From positions 1-64,000 of the forward strand of contig JANXOD010000002.1 of the NCBI GenBank assembly GCA_025353765.1: DNA of 64,000 nucleotides. Direction: 5' to 3'. The notes below the pieces were generated by a model, which ran no database searches, had not been told where the DNA came from, and was given only the letters and a program-made list of their open reading frames with translations. A program made the position numbers and the translations under genes. Positions 1 through 8,594 of this stretch are shown here, piece after piece (position 1 is the stretch's first letter; every line of letters begins with the position of its first letter). This DNA comes from Sphingobacteriales bacterium. Lineage in GTDB: Bacteria > Bacteroidota > Bacteroidia > Sphingobacteriales > Sphingobacteriaceae.

Positions 1-1
1 A

Positions 2-1024
2 CTGGGCAGTAAAAATATTATTGAGGACATCGTACTGAAGGATGGAAGGAGTACGTATGTACAGACCTATAAAGCCCTGGGCCAAGGTCAGGATTTTTTA
101 AGTGAGTACCATGCCTCCGAAAACCCGAATGAATTCCATGACCTGGCGTCCAATCCAAACGGTTACGAAGTGCAGGTTCAGGCTTTTGCCAATGCGAATG
201 CCTTTGGGGGTGAGGCAGCTATTTCCGGTTACGATGTAAAGCCAGGAGCTGCGGAGATTTTGACACCGGGGGATAAGCAAGTGCTGGATGTACAGAGTAT
301 TCAAAACAAGCAAACCTATTATGAATTACAATGTATGTATGCTCCTTTTGGCTGGGACTTTAAAGTGGGGCTTAAGGAAGCTAACGGGGAGGTTACGGAC
401 TTGCTTACGCCAGGTAAAAAACCTATTTTCCTGGATCCGGAGAACGACCCGAATAATTTGTATGGCTTTACCGACCCGCTGTCTGTACTTCCATTTGATA
501 CGGATATCTTTGCCCAGTTTATTGCCCGTGGCCGGGTGGGGAGTGGCTTATCGGGGAGTGCTCCTATACGCCATTTCAGAACACCTAAAAATCCGACTTC
601 AACCCCGGCTGTTCCTGCAGTAGGAAGTATTCCTGTAAAATTCTCTATAGATAATAATACCCCTGCCACACTTCAGGTGAAGCTGGTTAACCCGTCTGAT
701 GGTACAGAAATTACAAGTTTTGATGTGATAGATGAGAATGATCAAGTGATTGGGGTTGGAACGGGAGGCACCTTTGCACCCTTTAATAAGGATTTAAAAA
801 GAACCTCAAAAGGAATGCTTACTCCGGGTAACTGGGAGATCCATTTAACGATCAGCTTACTTGACGCCCATGCAGGAACTTATACCAGTGGTAATGGAAA
901 TCAGATCTACGGTAATATCTATATTCAGGATGTTTTAAATCAGAAAGTGTTGGGTGATATTTCCATAGATCAAACCAATTATGCTTTAGGGAAGGAATTT
1001 ATCATTAAGTATCTTGTTAACTAA
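2..1024 (+). CDS. Secreted-type protein of unknown function, 5'-truncated by window edge
   Basis: The frame is open from base 2, so the GTG at 170 used by the ORF track is not the real start; the gene begins outside the window. About 340 residues are visible. The sequence is rich in Asn, Gly, Thr and Pro, has no membrane segment and reads like an extracellular beta-rich protein (for example a GNWEIHLTI stretch near the end). I do not recognise a catalytic motif or a named domain. It is followed after 22 bp by a T9SS-tailed protein on the same strand, so the two are probably co-transcribed and the product is probably exported. GC looks a little higher than in the following genes. Function unknown. 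Confidence 0.7.
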   Translation: MGSKNIIEDIVLKDGRSTYVQTYKALGQGQDFLSEYHASENPNEFHDLASNPNGYEVQVQAFANANAFGGEAAISGYDVKPGAAEILTPGDKQVLDVQSIQNKQTYYELQCMYAPFGWDFKVGLKEANGEVTDLLTPGKKPIFLDPENDPNNLYGFTDPLSVLPFDTDIFAQFIARGRVGSGLSGSAPIRHFRTPKNPTSTPAVPAVGSIPVKFSIDNNTPATLQVKLVNPSDGTEITSFDVIDENDQVIGVGTGGTFAPFNKDLKRTSKGMLTPGNWEIHLTISLLDAHAGTYTSGNGNQIYGNIYIQDVLNQKVLGDISIDQTNYALGKEFIIKYLVN

Positions 1025-1046
1025 ATAATACCATAGAGAAAAAATT

Positions 1047-1559
1047 ATGAAACAGATCTTAAAAAAATTAGCTTTTATCCTACTGGGGATATGTATATTC
1101 TATTCTGTTACAGAAGGGCAATCCAAAGAAGGCACAGGCAAGGGTACTACCCTGACCATCAGTAAACTGTACGATACGGTCATAATTAATAACAATATCA
1201 ACCAAAAACAGAGTGGGGTGCCCCTAGTAAGACAGGTTTCTGAAGTACGAATGAGTACGATTCAAGGAAAAGAAGTTACAAGTGCATTAGGTTTTCAGGT
1301 TGATCAACCCTATCCGAATCCCTTCAATAAAGAAATATCGATCAGTTACCGCCTTCCGCAGGAGGGAAAGGTCAATACCCAAATTACAGACCTGAGCGGC
1401 CAAGTATTGAAAACCTGGTTGGAGTATCAAAGCAGTGGGAATCAAATTTTGGTTTGGAATGGAACGGATTCCGCTGGCAATGAACTGAAGCCCGGAATCT
1501 ATTTCTGCATAATTAATTATAAGGGATTGAGAAAAGTCTGTAAGCTAATCAAAAATTGA
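1047..1559 (+). CDS. Small secreted protein with T9SS type A sorting domain
   Basis: 170 residues. An N-terminal signal peptide (hydrophobic stretch ending near VTEGQS, residues 1-25) is followed by a short Thr/Asn-rich linker. The last 80 or so residues form a typical type IX secretion C-terminal domain: YPNPFN motif near residue 90, then ISYRLPQEGKV, an LSGQVLKTW strand and the GIYF motif before a basic end. In this family the tail carries proteins across the outer membrane and is usually removed at the surface. Almost no cargo is left between the signal peptide and the tail, so it may be a structural partner of the protein encoded just upstream. Confidence 0.8.
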   Translation: MKQILKKLAFILLGICIFYSVTEGQSKEGTGKGTTLTISKLYDTVIINNNINQKQSGVPLVRQVSEVRMSTIQGKEVTSALGFQVDQPYPNPFNKEISISYRLPQEGKVNTQITDLSGQVLKTWLEYQSSGNQILVWNGTDSAGNELKPGIYFCIINYKGLRKVCKLIKN

Positions 1560-1744
1560 TATAGCAGTAATATCATAATTAATAATGCCAGTGATTTGTT
1601 ACAGGTTCGGACTGCAAACTGCGATTTATTCTTTTTCCGGTTAACTTATACAGGGTGCTAAGGTTTATGTAACATTGTCGTCTCTTCATTCTTCATTAGG
1701 GTTACTTTTTTGCTTTTATTTAATTAAGAGTAAAACTTAATCAC

Positions 1745-2623
1745 ATGAAAAATAAATATTTTTATCTTTTGTTGTTAGGCAGTCTTGTAATAGCAGCTTG
1801 TAGTCAATCCCGAAGAGATCAAACTTCAGCCACTGAAGATCACATTATAGCTGATGATGCTAAGGATAATCCCAGCCCTAACTCTGTAGAAAACTCCGCA
1901 GCAAAACTGGTTAAAACTGCTGATATGCGCTTTAAAGTACAGAACGTACAAAAAGCCAACACTGATATTTCTAATCTTGCCCATTCGATGAATGGAATGT
2001 TGATGGATCATACCATGGAATCATCTATTGAAAATAGTGAAATTACTCCTATATCAAATGACTCGATGATGGTTATCTCATCATATATTACTCACTCGGA
2101 TATGACGGTAAGAGTTCCTTCTGAAAGGATGGAAGAATTTTTAAATGCTGTAGGTAAACTGGCTGCATTTATTAATTTTCGCCATATGCATATTGATGAT
2201 AAAAGGCTGGATTATTTAGCTGCGAAGATGAAAAGTATGAATCGTAGCCAATTTGTTAAAGATCAACAAAAAAGGACACGGGCAAACATTGAAGATGGTA
2301 CAGAAGTATTAAATGTAAAGGATGAATTAATTGATCATAATATTAATAATATGAAAATTGATGATTCGGTAAAGTATAGCACCATTAACTTAAATTTATA
2401 TCAGAACAGTGTTGTAAGTAAAGAGGTAACAGTCAATAATAATTTGTCAAATTACCAATTGCCGTTCTTTATGCGTGTTGGAAATGCGTTTACTGATGGA
2501 TGTATTTTATTTAAAGATTTTTTAATAGCCCTAACTCATATTTGGATATTTATAGGGTTAGGTATTTTCATTTGGATAACGATTAAATATAGAGTAAAGA
2601 AATCTAAGCTGGCATCCAAATAG
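1745..2623 (+). CDS. DUF4349 lipoprotein
   Basis: 292 residues. The N-terminus has a lipoprotein signal peptide with lipobox IAAC (Cys at about 19). A polar linker follows, then a DUF4349-like domain starting around KLVKTADMRFKVQNV, and a single C-terminal membrane helix (about residues 255-280) followed by basic residues. DUF4349 proteins are envelope proteins of unknown function, often with a coiled coil before the last helix. The gene stands alone with a 185-bp upstream gap and ends at a hairpin shared with the convergent DUF6496 gene. Confidence 0.8.
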   Translation: MKNKYFYLLLLGSLVIAACSQSRRDQTSATEDHIIADDAKDNPSPNSVENSAAKLVKTADMRFKVQNVQKANTDISNLAHSMNGMLMDHTMESSIENSEITPISNDSMMVISSYITHSDMTVRVPSERMEEFLNAVGKLAAFINFRHMHIDDKRLDYLAAKMKSMNRSQFVKDQQKRTRANIEDGTEVLNVKDELIDHNINNMKIDDSVKYSTINLNLYQNSVVSKEVTVNNNLSNYQLPFFMRVGNAFTDGCILFKDFLIALTHIWIFIGLGIFIWITIKYRVKKSKLASK

Positions 2624-2630
2624 GAAATGC

Positions 2631-2667
2631 AAGCGAGTTCTCATCTTTAATCCAAGAGAACTCGTTT
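2631..2667. terminator. Bidirectional hairpin terminator between convergent genes
   Basis: CGAGTTCTC and GAGAACTCG form a perfect 9-bp stem, extendable by A-T and G-T pairs, around a 13-nt loop. It sits between the stops of the DUF4349 gene (+) and the DUF6496 gene (-), with a T-rich stretch on the plus-strand side. Confidence 0.7.
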
Positions 2668-2668
2668 C

Positions 2669-2854
2669 TTACTTATTTTTAGACTTCTTTTTGGGAACTT
2701 TTGCCCCTTCCTTACGGGCCTCAGAAAGACCAATGGCAACAGCTTGTTTCGGATTGGTTACTTTCTTACCACTTCCGCTTTTAAGCTTGCCTTCTTTCAT
2801 TTCATGCATCGTTTCCTCTACTTTTTCCTGGGCTTTTTTGGGATACTTTGCCAT
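2669..2854 (-). CDS. DUF6496 small basic protein
   Basis: 61 residues, very Lys-rich, starting MAKYPKKAQEKVEETMHEMK and ending in a run of lysines. The AIGLSEARKEGAKVPKK segment is the recognisable core of the DUF6496 family, small cytoplasmic proteins of unknown function, reminiscent of plasmid-stabilisation/DNA-binding basic peptides. Convergent with the DUF4349 gene and divergent from the next small membrane protein gene. Confidence 0.75.
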   Translation of the reverse strand: MAKYPKKAQEKVEETMHEMKEGKLKSGSGKKVTNPKQAVAIGLSEARKEGAKVPKKKSKNK

Positions 2855-2956
2855 AGTATTAGTTTTTATATGGATTTATTATTTAAACAAATGAAAACAG
2901 AAATGTTTTTAAATTGGAGAAATAGATTTGTAATTTAGCCCCTTCAAAATTATAAT

Positions 2957-3175
2957 ATGGAGAACGCAACAGAAACACCTAATAAAATTGAAAGCACTAA
3001 TAATGCTAATTCAGTAAGTCATTATAAATTAATAGCTGTTGGCATATTTATAGGCCTTATAGGTGTGTTTTTAAGATTTGTAACTCCATGGGCTCTTATG
3101 GATATGGTATCAAATATCATCTTTATTATAGGTACTGTGATCTGCCTAAAAGCTGTTTTTAATATTTTGAAGTAA
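2957..3175 (+). CDS. Small two-helix membrane protein, unknown function
   Basis: 72 residues. A polar N-terminal 25 residues is followed by two predicted membrane helices (about 26-44 and 48-68) separated by FVTPWALMD. No Cys or lipobox. Codon use matches its neighbours and the reading frame has a good ATG 100 bp after the divergent DUF6496 start, so I think it is real. No function can be assigned. Confidence 0.6.
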   Translation: MENATETPNKIESTNNANSVSHYKLIAVGIFIGLIGVFLRFVTPWALMDMVSNIIFIIGTVICLKAVFNILK

Positions 3176-3193
3176 ATAAAGTTTACAAAAGCA

Positions 3194-3991
3194 TCATTTT
3201 AGTGCTTTTTCTCGAATAGTAATTCTATTTTTTATTTCAATCAGTTTTTGATCAGTTTTTAACTGCTTTAGAGTTTCCTCATAAGCTATCCAGTAAATTT
3301 CTTCGGCTTTTTTAATATCGAAAACACTGGTCTCACCCATTCCTTTGGGCTCTATAAATACATCACAAAGTTTTCTTTTCATATCAATATCTGCACTAAT
3401 TGATATCATTGCCGCCCGTTCGGCCATTTTACGGAAATTAGTGATCTTACTTACCACGGGGAGATAATTACAGGATGAGCCAATAATCAAATCGCAATCA
3501 TTCAGTAAGGGTTCTACCGGGAAATTATTTAATACTCCGCCATCCATATATATATCGTTGTTTATGATAATGGGTTTAAAAACCCCCGGAATAGCACATG
3601 AAGCCTGAATAGCCTCTATTAGATTGCCGGATGAAAAATAAACCAACTTGCCTGCGCTGAAATTAGTCGCAGCTATAACAAGTGGTATTTTTAATTCCGA
3701 AAATGAATCATGAGGCAAATATTCTTTAAATAAAGGTGTCGTATTTTTAAGAGATAATAAGCCACTTACTCCAATGGATGGCCTGATATATTTTAACAAC
3801 CTGGTTTTTAAAAAAAGCTGCAATATTTCATAAGGATCAACACCTTGTGCAAACAAAGCACCAACAATAGTTCCGGCACTGGCCCCGCTAATTTTAGAGA
3901 ATGTAATTCCTGCCGAAGACAAGGCTTTTAAAACTCCCAAATGTGCAATACCACGTACACCACCACCCGAAAGTACAATACCGATTTTCAT
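3194..3991 (-). CDS. Patatin-like phospholipase family protein
   Basis: 265 residues, no signal peptide. It has the oxyanion-hole motif GGGVRG (residues 9-14), the nucleophile elbow GASAG (about 36-40, Ser-Asp dyad serine) and the DGG motif (YMDGG, about 149-153) carrying the catalytic Asp. This matches the short bacterial patatin/RssA-type serine acyl hydrolases. The lipid substrate cannot be told from sequence. Its start is about 1.1 kb from gldB and it follows that gene on the same strand with a 54-bp gap, so co-transcription is possible. Confidence 0.85.
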   Translation of the reverse strand: MKIGIVLSGGGVRGIAHLGVLKALSSAGITFSKISGASAGTIVGALFAQGVDPYEILQLFLKTRLLKYIRPSIGVSGLLSLKNTTPLFKEYLPHDSFSELKIPLVIAATNFSAGKLVYFSSGNLIEAIQASCAIPGVFKPIIINNDIYMDGGVLNNFPVEPLLNDCDLIIGSSCNYLPVVSKITNFRKMAERAAMISISADIDMKRKLCDVFIEPKGMGETSVFDIKKAEEIYWIAYEETLKQLKTDQKLIEIKNRITIREKALK

Positions 3992-4045
3992 TTTTATAAA
4001 ATTTTGATGTATATGTTAAGCAACAGTAAAACTCAATTAACGGTA

Positions 4046-5110
4046 TTATTTCGGTTTGTATTTTGATGCCGTTAGAATTTTTTGAGGGTCTTTTTCCAGC
4101 ATAAGTTGCTGTAAGGTAATACCCGGATTTTTATCCATGTACTTTTTTACAATCTGCCATCCTGTCCATACACCCAGTTTTGGAGCAGATTCTGAGGCTT
4201 CTCCAATACCGGGTGTAAATGGTGCTTCGGTAAGATATTTTTGAATTTTCAGATAATCTGTGTTATAAAGCAGGTCATTTTCCAGGTAATAAGCCCAGAT
4301 ATCTGCTTCAAATTTTTTGCACCATTCTATCTGCTTGTTGGTGTAGCCTATTTTTAAAGTGTCTGCCATATCAGGCATAAGCGCATCCATAAAATATAAA
4401 ATCTTTCCGTTATAAACCATTTTAGCAAGGAGTGATTTGTCTTTATCTTCATCGGGGAACATATCTTCTCTGATAAAAGCCTCCATCACACGTGGAGTAA
4501 GATTTTCGGGCGTAAACCTTCTGGATATATATTGCGGTATACTTTCTCTCAAAGCCGGATAAAATTTAGAATCTGCTCCCAAAAACATGTCTAAACCTAT
4601 CCCAATATAATCATTGCCAATGGGTGTTTGTACAGCAAAACCGGAAAGAAAAGTAATTAATCGCGGTAGTTTTTGCTTGGGATAATAAAACCGGACATGT
4701 TTAAAGGCATCTGTTAATTCTTCCTGCGTTTTCTTTAAATCAGGAAATTTGGCTGCTACCGATGATCTTAACTCCAGATAATCTTTATTTTGAAGTACCG
4801 TTCGTAATGAATTATAATAATTTGTATCCCTTGTTGAACCTACAGAAATTAATTTCTCCATATAATCCTCATAAAAACGACCATATTTCCTTTGTAATGC
4901 AGGAATTTTCTGGGATAAGTTTTGAGGTGTAAGGATATCCACATCCTGATCAAACCGCTGGATAGGAATACTCAGAGAAATTTTACTTACGTCAGCCTGC
5001 TTTTTGCTATTACACGATACTGTAACGGAGCTAATTAAAATCAAAAAAAACAGATAAGTTTGCACACGTTTGCAGATCCTTATGGCTTCAGTATATTTGT
5101 AGCAATTCAT
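4046..5110 (-). CDS. gldB: Gliding motility lipoprotein GldB
   Basis: 354 residues as drawn. The N-terminus has a hydrophobic segment and a lipobox-like VTVSC, then the GldB family core: IQRFDQDV, GRFYEDYM, the FLSGFAVQTP stretch and IGLDMFLG. In Flavobacterium, GldB is a cell-envelope lipoprotein needed for gliding and linked to the T9SS machinery. The ATG start gives an unusually long 20-residue n-region before the hydrophobic core, and a promoter for the divergent operon lies inside it. A GTG at 5065 would give a conventional signal peptide (MQTYLFFLI), so that may be the true start. In many Bacteroidota gldB lies beside nadE, as here. Confidence 0.88.
   Translation of the reverse strand: MNCYKYTEAIRICKRVQTYLFFLILISSVTVSCNSKKQADVSKISLSIPIQRFDQDVDILTPQNLSQKIPALQRKYGRFYEDYMEKLISVGSTRDTNYYNSLRTVLQNKDYLELRSSVAAKFPDLKKTQEELTDAFKHVRFYYPKQKLPRLITFLSGFAVQTPIGNDYIGIGLDMFLGADSKFYPALRESIPQYISRRFTPENLTPRVMEAFIREDMFPDEDKDKSLLAKMVYNGKILYFMDALMPDMADTLKIGYTNKQIEWCKKFEADIWAYYLENDLLYNTDYLKIQKYLTEAPFTPGIGEASESAPKLGVWTGWQIVKKYMDKNPGITLQQLMLEKDPQKILTASKYKPK
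5070..5099 (+). promoter_or_regulatory. Bacteroidota-type promoter for the barrel-nadE operon
   Basis: TTG at 5070-5072, a 19-nt spacer and TATATTTG at 5092-5099 match the Bacteroidota -33/-7 consensus (TTG...TAnnTTTG). It is 31 bp before the ATG at 5131. It overlaps the 5' end of gldB as drawn from its ATG. Confidence 0.6.
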
Positions 5111-5130
5111 TTTAAATAAAAAACTAAATT

Positions 5131-5775
5131 ATGATAAAAAAACGCTTTCTGGTTCCTATACTTTTAATATTACCCTTTGCTATACACGCACAATCCATAA
5201 AGGAAAGCAGTTTCAGTCTGGGTTTTACCACTTCACCTAATTTTGGATGGTTAACCTTTCCATCCGAACAAATTCCTGCTACGAGTTCAGACGGATTTCG
5301 TACTGGCTTTTCTTATGGAGTTTTAGGTGATTTTGCTTTTTCAAGTAATTATTATTTTTCGACCGCCTTCACCGTAACCAGTATGAATGCAAATACCAAA
5401 ACAGATGCTAATACGGCTGCTTTCAAACTTCAATATGTTGAAATTCCACTTACGCTGAAGCTTAAGAGTAACGAGCAGAATGGTAAACTATTTTATGGCC
5501 AGTTTGGTTTAAGTACAGATATTAAAATTGCTGCTAAACAAGATGTGCAATTTACAGATACAGCAATACCATCCACAAAGAACGCGGATATATCAAGCAG
5601 CATTAATACATTCCGACTTGGTTTATTATTTGGCGGCGGTGCCGAATGGAAAATAGGAGAGAACCTGCATTTGCTTACTGGGCTTTCTTATAACAATGGT
5701 TTAACAGATGTGTTAGATACAAAGGAGAAAGCTAAGAATTCTTATGTCTCTTTAAATTTAGGAGTATACTTTTAA
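5131..5775 (+). CDS. Outer membrane beta-barrel protein
   Basis: 214 residues. A signal peptide ends at IHAQ (about residue 21); the rest shows alternating amphipathic strands ending in the aromatic C-terminus NLGVYF, typical of an outer-membrane barrel assembled by BamA. Size and pattern match the small 8-10 strand barrel group of Bacteroidota. The stop codon directly abuts the nadE ATG, so the two are co-transcribed. A PorT identity was considered but the sequence does not clearly support it. Function unknown. Confidence 0.75.
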   Translation: MIKKRFLVPILLILPFAIHAQSIKESSFSLGFTTSPNFGWLTFPSEQIPATSSDGFRTGFSYGVLGDFAFSSNYYFSTAFTVTSMNANTKTDANTAAFKLQYVEIPLTLKLKSNEQNGKLFYGQFGLSTDIKIAAKQDVQFTDTAIPSTKNADISSSINTFRLGLLFGGGAEWKIGENLHLLTGLSYNNGLTDVLDTKEKAKNSYVSLNLGVYF

Positions 5776-7422
5776 ATGAAAATCGCATTAGCGCAATTAA
5801 ATTATCATATTGGAAATTTTGAAGCCAATACCCAAAAAATCATTCAGGCTATTTATGAGGCAAAGCAGCAGAATGCTGACTTGGTTGTATTTTCAGAATT
5901 AGCTGTTTGCGGTTATCCGGCATCAGATTTTTTAGAGTTTAGCGAATTTATAGCGCTCTGCGAACAATCTGTAAAAGAAATTACTAAAGTCTGTACAGAT
6001 ACAGATATAGCTTGTATTATCGGTTTACCTACTAAAAACCCCAAGGTTAAAGGGAAAGACCTTTATAATGCTGCCTATTTTATTGAGAAAGGAGAAGTTA
6101 AAGCAGTAGTTAATAAAGCGCTTTTACCCAATTATGATGTATTTGATGAATACCGTTATTTTGAACCGGCAACTTCTTTTAAGTGCATTGATTTCATGGG
6201 ACAAAAGATCGCTTTGACCATTTGCGAAGATCTTTGGAATATTAATGATAATCCCATGTACGTGGATTGCCCGATGGATGTGTTGATGCAGGAAAAGCCT
6301 GATTTGATGATTAATATTGCCGCATCACCTTTTTCATACAATCATGATGAAGAACGGGTATTAATTTTGGGGGATAATTGCAAAAAGTATAAACTGCCGC
6401 TATTTTATGTAAATCAGATAGGCGCACAAACAGAAATTATATTTGATGGCGGATCTTTAGTATTTGATAAAGATGGTTCATTGATGGATGAAATGCCTTA
6501 TTTCAGCGAAGCATTGAAGGTATATGAGTTTAAAGATGGGAAAGTTCAGGGGCTTTCGCCGATAATACATAATCCGCAAAATGATGTGGAACAAATTTAT
6601 GATGCACTGATTTTAGGTATTAAAGATTATTTCCAAAAATCAGGCTTCAGTAAAGCAGTTTTAGGTTTATCCGGCGGCATTGATTCGGCTGTGGTTTGTG
6701 CCTTGGCCAGCGAGGCTTTAGGTGTCGATAATGTGATGGCGGTTTTAATGCCATCTGAATATTCTACAGATCATTCTATAAAAGATGCGCTTGATTTGGT
6801 GAAGAATTCGGGATGCAAACATGAAATCATCCCGATAAAGGAAGCCACGGTAGCATTTGAAAATATGATGGACCCTGTGTTTCAAGATCTTCCTTTTAAC
6901 CTGACCGAAGAAAATATACAGGCTCGTTGCAGGGCTATTGTTGTAATGGCCATCTCTAATAAGTTTGGTTATATTTTGCTCAATACATCTAATAAAAGTG
7001 AGTGTGCAGTTGGTTATGGTACACTTTATGGAGATATGGCCGGAGCCATAGGCGTATTAGGCGATGTATATAAAACCCAGGTTTATAAACTTGCAGAATA
7101 TATAAATCGAAAACATGAGATCATTCCGCAAAATAGTATTCTAAAACCACCATCTGCAGAACTCCGTCCGGGTCAAAAAGACTCCGACTCTTTACCCGAA
7201 TATGATGTTTTGGATAAAATCTTATTTCAATACATCGAACTCCAAAAAAGTTCATCTGCTATTATTGCACAAGGTTTTGATGAGGCATTGGTATACTGCA
7301 TATTAAAGATGGTTAACAATGCCGAGTTTAAGCGTTATCAAACACCACCCATTCTACGAGTTTCTCCAAAAGCATTCGGTACCGGAAGAAGAATGCCGAT
7401 AGTAGGGAAGTACTTGTCTTAA
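5776..7422 (+). CDS. nadE: Glutamine-hydrolysing NAD+ synthetase
   Basis: 548 residues. It makes NAD+ from deamido-NAD+, ATP and glutamine (or ammonia). The N-terminal nitrilase-fold glutaminase (1-265) shows the triad Glu41 (FSELAVCGYP), Lys114 (VNKALLPNY) and Cys150 (TICEDLW). The C-terminal synthetase has the PP-loop SGGIDSA (299-305) and the NKSE motif followed by GTLYGDMAG. Length is normal for the two-domain type. The start abuts the stop of the barrel gene. Cytoplasmic. Confidence 0.97.
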   Translation: MKIALAQLNYHIGNFEANTQKIIQAIYEAKQQNADLVVFSELAVCGYPASDFLEFSEFIALCEQSVKEITKVCTDTDIACIIGLPTKNPKVKGKDLYNAAYFIEKGEVKAVVNKALLPNYDVFDEYRYFEPATSFKCIDFMGQKIALTICEDLWNINDNPMYVDCPMDVLMQEKPDLMINIAASPFSYNHDEERVLILGDNCKKYKLPLFYVNQIGAQTEIIFDGGSLVFDKDGSLMDEMPYFSEALKVYEFKDGKVQGLSPIIHNPQNDVEQIYDALILGIKDYFQKSGFSKAVLGLSGGIDSAVVCALASEALGVDNVMAVLMPSEYSTDHSIKDALDLVKNSGCKHEIIPIKEATVAFENMMDPVFQDLPFNLTEENIQARCRAIVVMAISNKFGYILLNTSNKSECAVGYGTLYGDMAGAIGVLGDVYKTQVYKLAEYINRKHEIIPQNSILKPPSAELRPGQKDSDSLPEYDVLDKILFQYIELQKSSSAIIAQGFDEALVYCILKMVNNAEFKRYQTPPILRVSPKAFGTGRRMPIVGKYLS

Positions 7423-7470
7423 TTTGTTGCTTATATAGATTTTATTTAACTAACCTTAAATCAAAAATGT

Positions 7471-8157
7471 ATGAAAAAACTAGCTCTATTACTTTTCATC
7501 TTGCCTTTATTACACGCATGTAAAAAGGAACCCAAAATTTCTACACCGCCATTAACCGTAACTGATGTGGATGGCAACGTATACAAAACAGTAAAAATAG
7601 GCACCCAGACTTGGATGGTAGAGAATCTAAAAACTACCCATTATAGCGATGGCATTGGTATTACCACAATAACTAATGGAAACGATGTTGGTGTATGGCC
7701 AAACAATACAACCGGTGCTTATTGTGATTATGGTGGGGACGCTAATAATGCTAAAATCTACGGTCATTTGTATAACTGGTATGCTGTTGCAAATACTAAG
7801 CATTTAGCACCTATAGGTTGGCATATTCCAACTCCTGCAGAATTTTCAACCTTGTTCACGTATTTATCGGCAAATGGCTTAACTGCCTCTCAAATGAGCG
7901 ATAAGTTAAGAGAAACAACGGATACATACTGGCTTAACAATAATGGAGCTACTAATAGTACTGGTTTTAAGGCCTTATCAGGGGGTACCCGTGCACCTGC
8001 TGGTATGTTTAATGGTTTAACCGCAGACAGTTTTTTTTGGTTATCTACCCAAGCTAATGCTAGCAATGGAGATATATATGAAATCAAAGTTGGAGGTTTT
8101 AATAGTGGTACGCTTAACAAAAATCAGGGATGTTCTATTCGCTGTATTAAAGATTAG
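7471..8157 (+). CDS. FISUMP-domain lipoprotein (copy 1)
   Basis: 228 residues. A lipoprotein signal peptide with LLHAC precedes the Fibrobacter succinogenes major paralogous (FISUMP, TIGR02145) domain. Visible hallmarks are VKIGTQTWMVENLKTTHYSDG, YGHLYNWYAV, GWHIPTPAEF, FKALSGGTRAPAG, FFWLSTQ and the terminal SIRCIKD. The fold resembles sulfatase-modifying/C-type-lectin-like surface domains; the role is unknown. A paralog lies at 26712. The gene is followed by a hairpin and then the 21-bp repeat array. Confidence 0.85.
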   Translation: MKKLALLLFILPLLHACKKEPKISTPPLTVTDVDGNVYKTVKIGTQTWMVENLKTTHYSDGIGITTITNGNDVGVWPNNTTGAYCDYGGDANNAKIYGHLYNWYAVANTKHLAPIGWHIPTPAEFSTLFTYLSANGLTASQMSDKLRETTDTYWLNNNGATNSTGFKALSGGTRAPAGMFNGLTADSFFWLSTQANASNGDIYEIKVGGFNSGTLNKNQGCSIRCIKD

Positions 8158-8208
8158 ATAATCTAGATGTTGTCTGCCATATCTAACTACAAAGTATTTG
8201 TTAGCTAT

Positions 8209-8239
8209 AGAAAACCTGCTTTTTTAAGGTAGGTTTTCT
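8209..8239 (+). terminator. Hairpin after FISUMP copy 1
   Basis: AGAAAACCT and AGGTTTTCT form a perfect 9-bp stem around a 13-nt T-rich loop, 51 bp after the stop. The run of T is inside the loop instead of after the stem, so termination efficiency is uncertain. Confidence 0.5.
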
Positions 8240-8299
8240 AATATCCCAGAATAAGTAATCTTCCTCAGATATGCTATTTCCTTCCTCATCAAAAACATT

Positions 8300-8537
8300 T
8301 TCGAAGTTATAGAGTAGAACTTCGAAGTCATAGAAATTTCTTCGGAGCCATCAAAATGAATTTCTATGTCATCAAAATGACTTTCTAAGGCATCAAAATA
8401 AACTTCTATATCATCAAAATAAGTTTCTATGTCATCAAAATGAGTTGTGAAGGCATCAAGTGAAATTTCTATGTCATTAAAATAAGTTGTGAAGGCATCA
8501 AGTGAAATTTCTATGTCATCAAAATAAGTTTCGGAGT
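8300..8537. repeat. 21-bp tandem repeat array
   Basis: Nine clear copies of a 21-bp unit run without gaps from 8349 (consensus catcaaaatgaatttctatg plus t), with more diverged copies (ttcgaagtcatagaaatt type) back to about 8300. Variants alternate between ctatgtcat and gaaggcat at the unit boundary. On the minus strand one frame stays open through the array and reads as seven-residue units such as IETYFDD and IEIHFDD, but no ATG starts it, and a TAA precedes it. It lies 58 bp beyond the stop of the minus-strand WG-repeat gene. The rest of the 8158-8594 gap holds only the hairpin above. Confidence 0.85.
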
Positions 8538-8594
8538 AAATGTGCTTCTGTTAATCTCAGCAGTTAAGCCCATGCATGATCAACCATAAACAGG

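Noticed and set aside
2691-2938. Plus-strand ORFs over the DUF6496 gene
   Set aside because: Shadows of the Lys-rich minus-strand gene; their hydrophobic translations come from complementing Lys/Glu codons.
5131-5775. PorT (T9SS component) identity for the barrel next to gldB
   Set aside because: Size and fold fit, but I see none of the PorT-typical start motifs, and the location beside nadE does not decide it.
8300-8537. Possible CRISPR array
   Set aside because: Units are directly contiguous 21-bp repeats with no unique spacers and no cas genes nearby; it is a tandem array.
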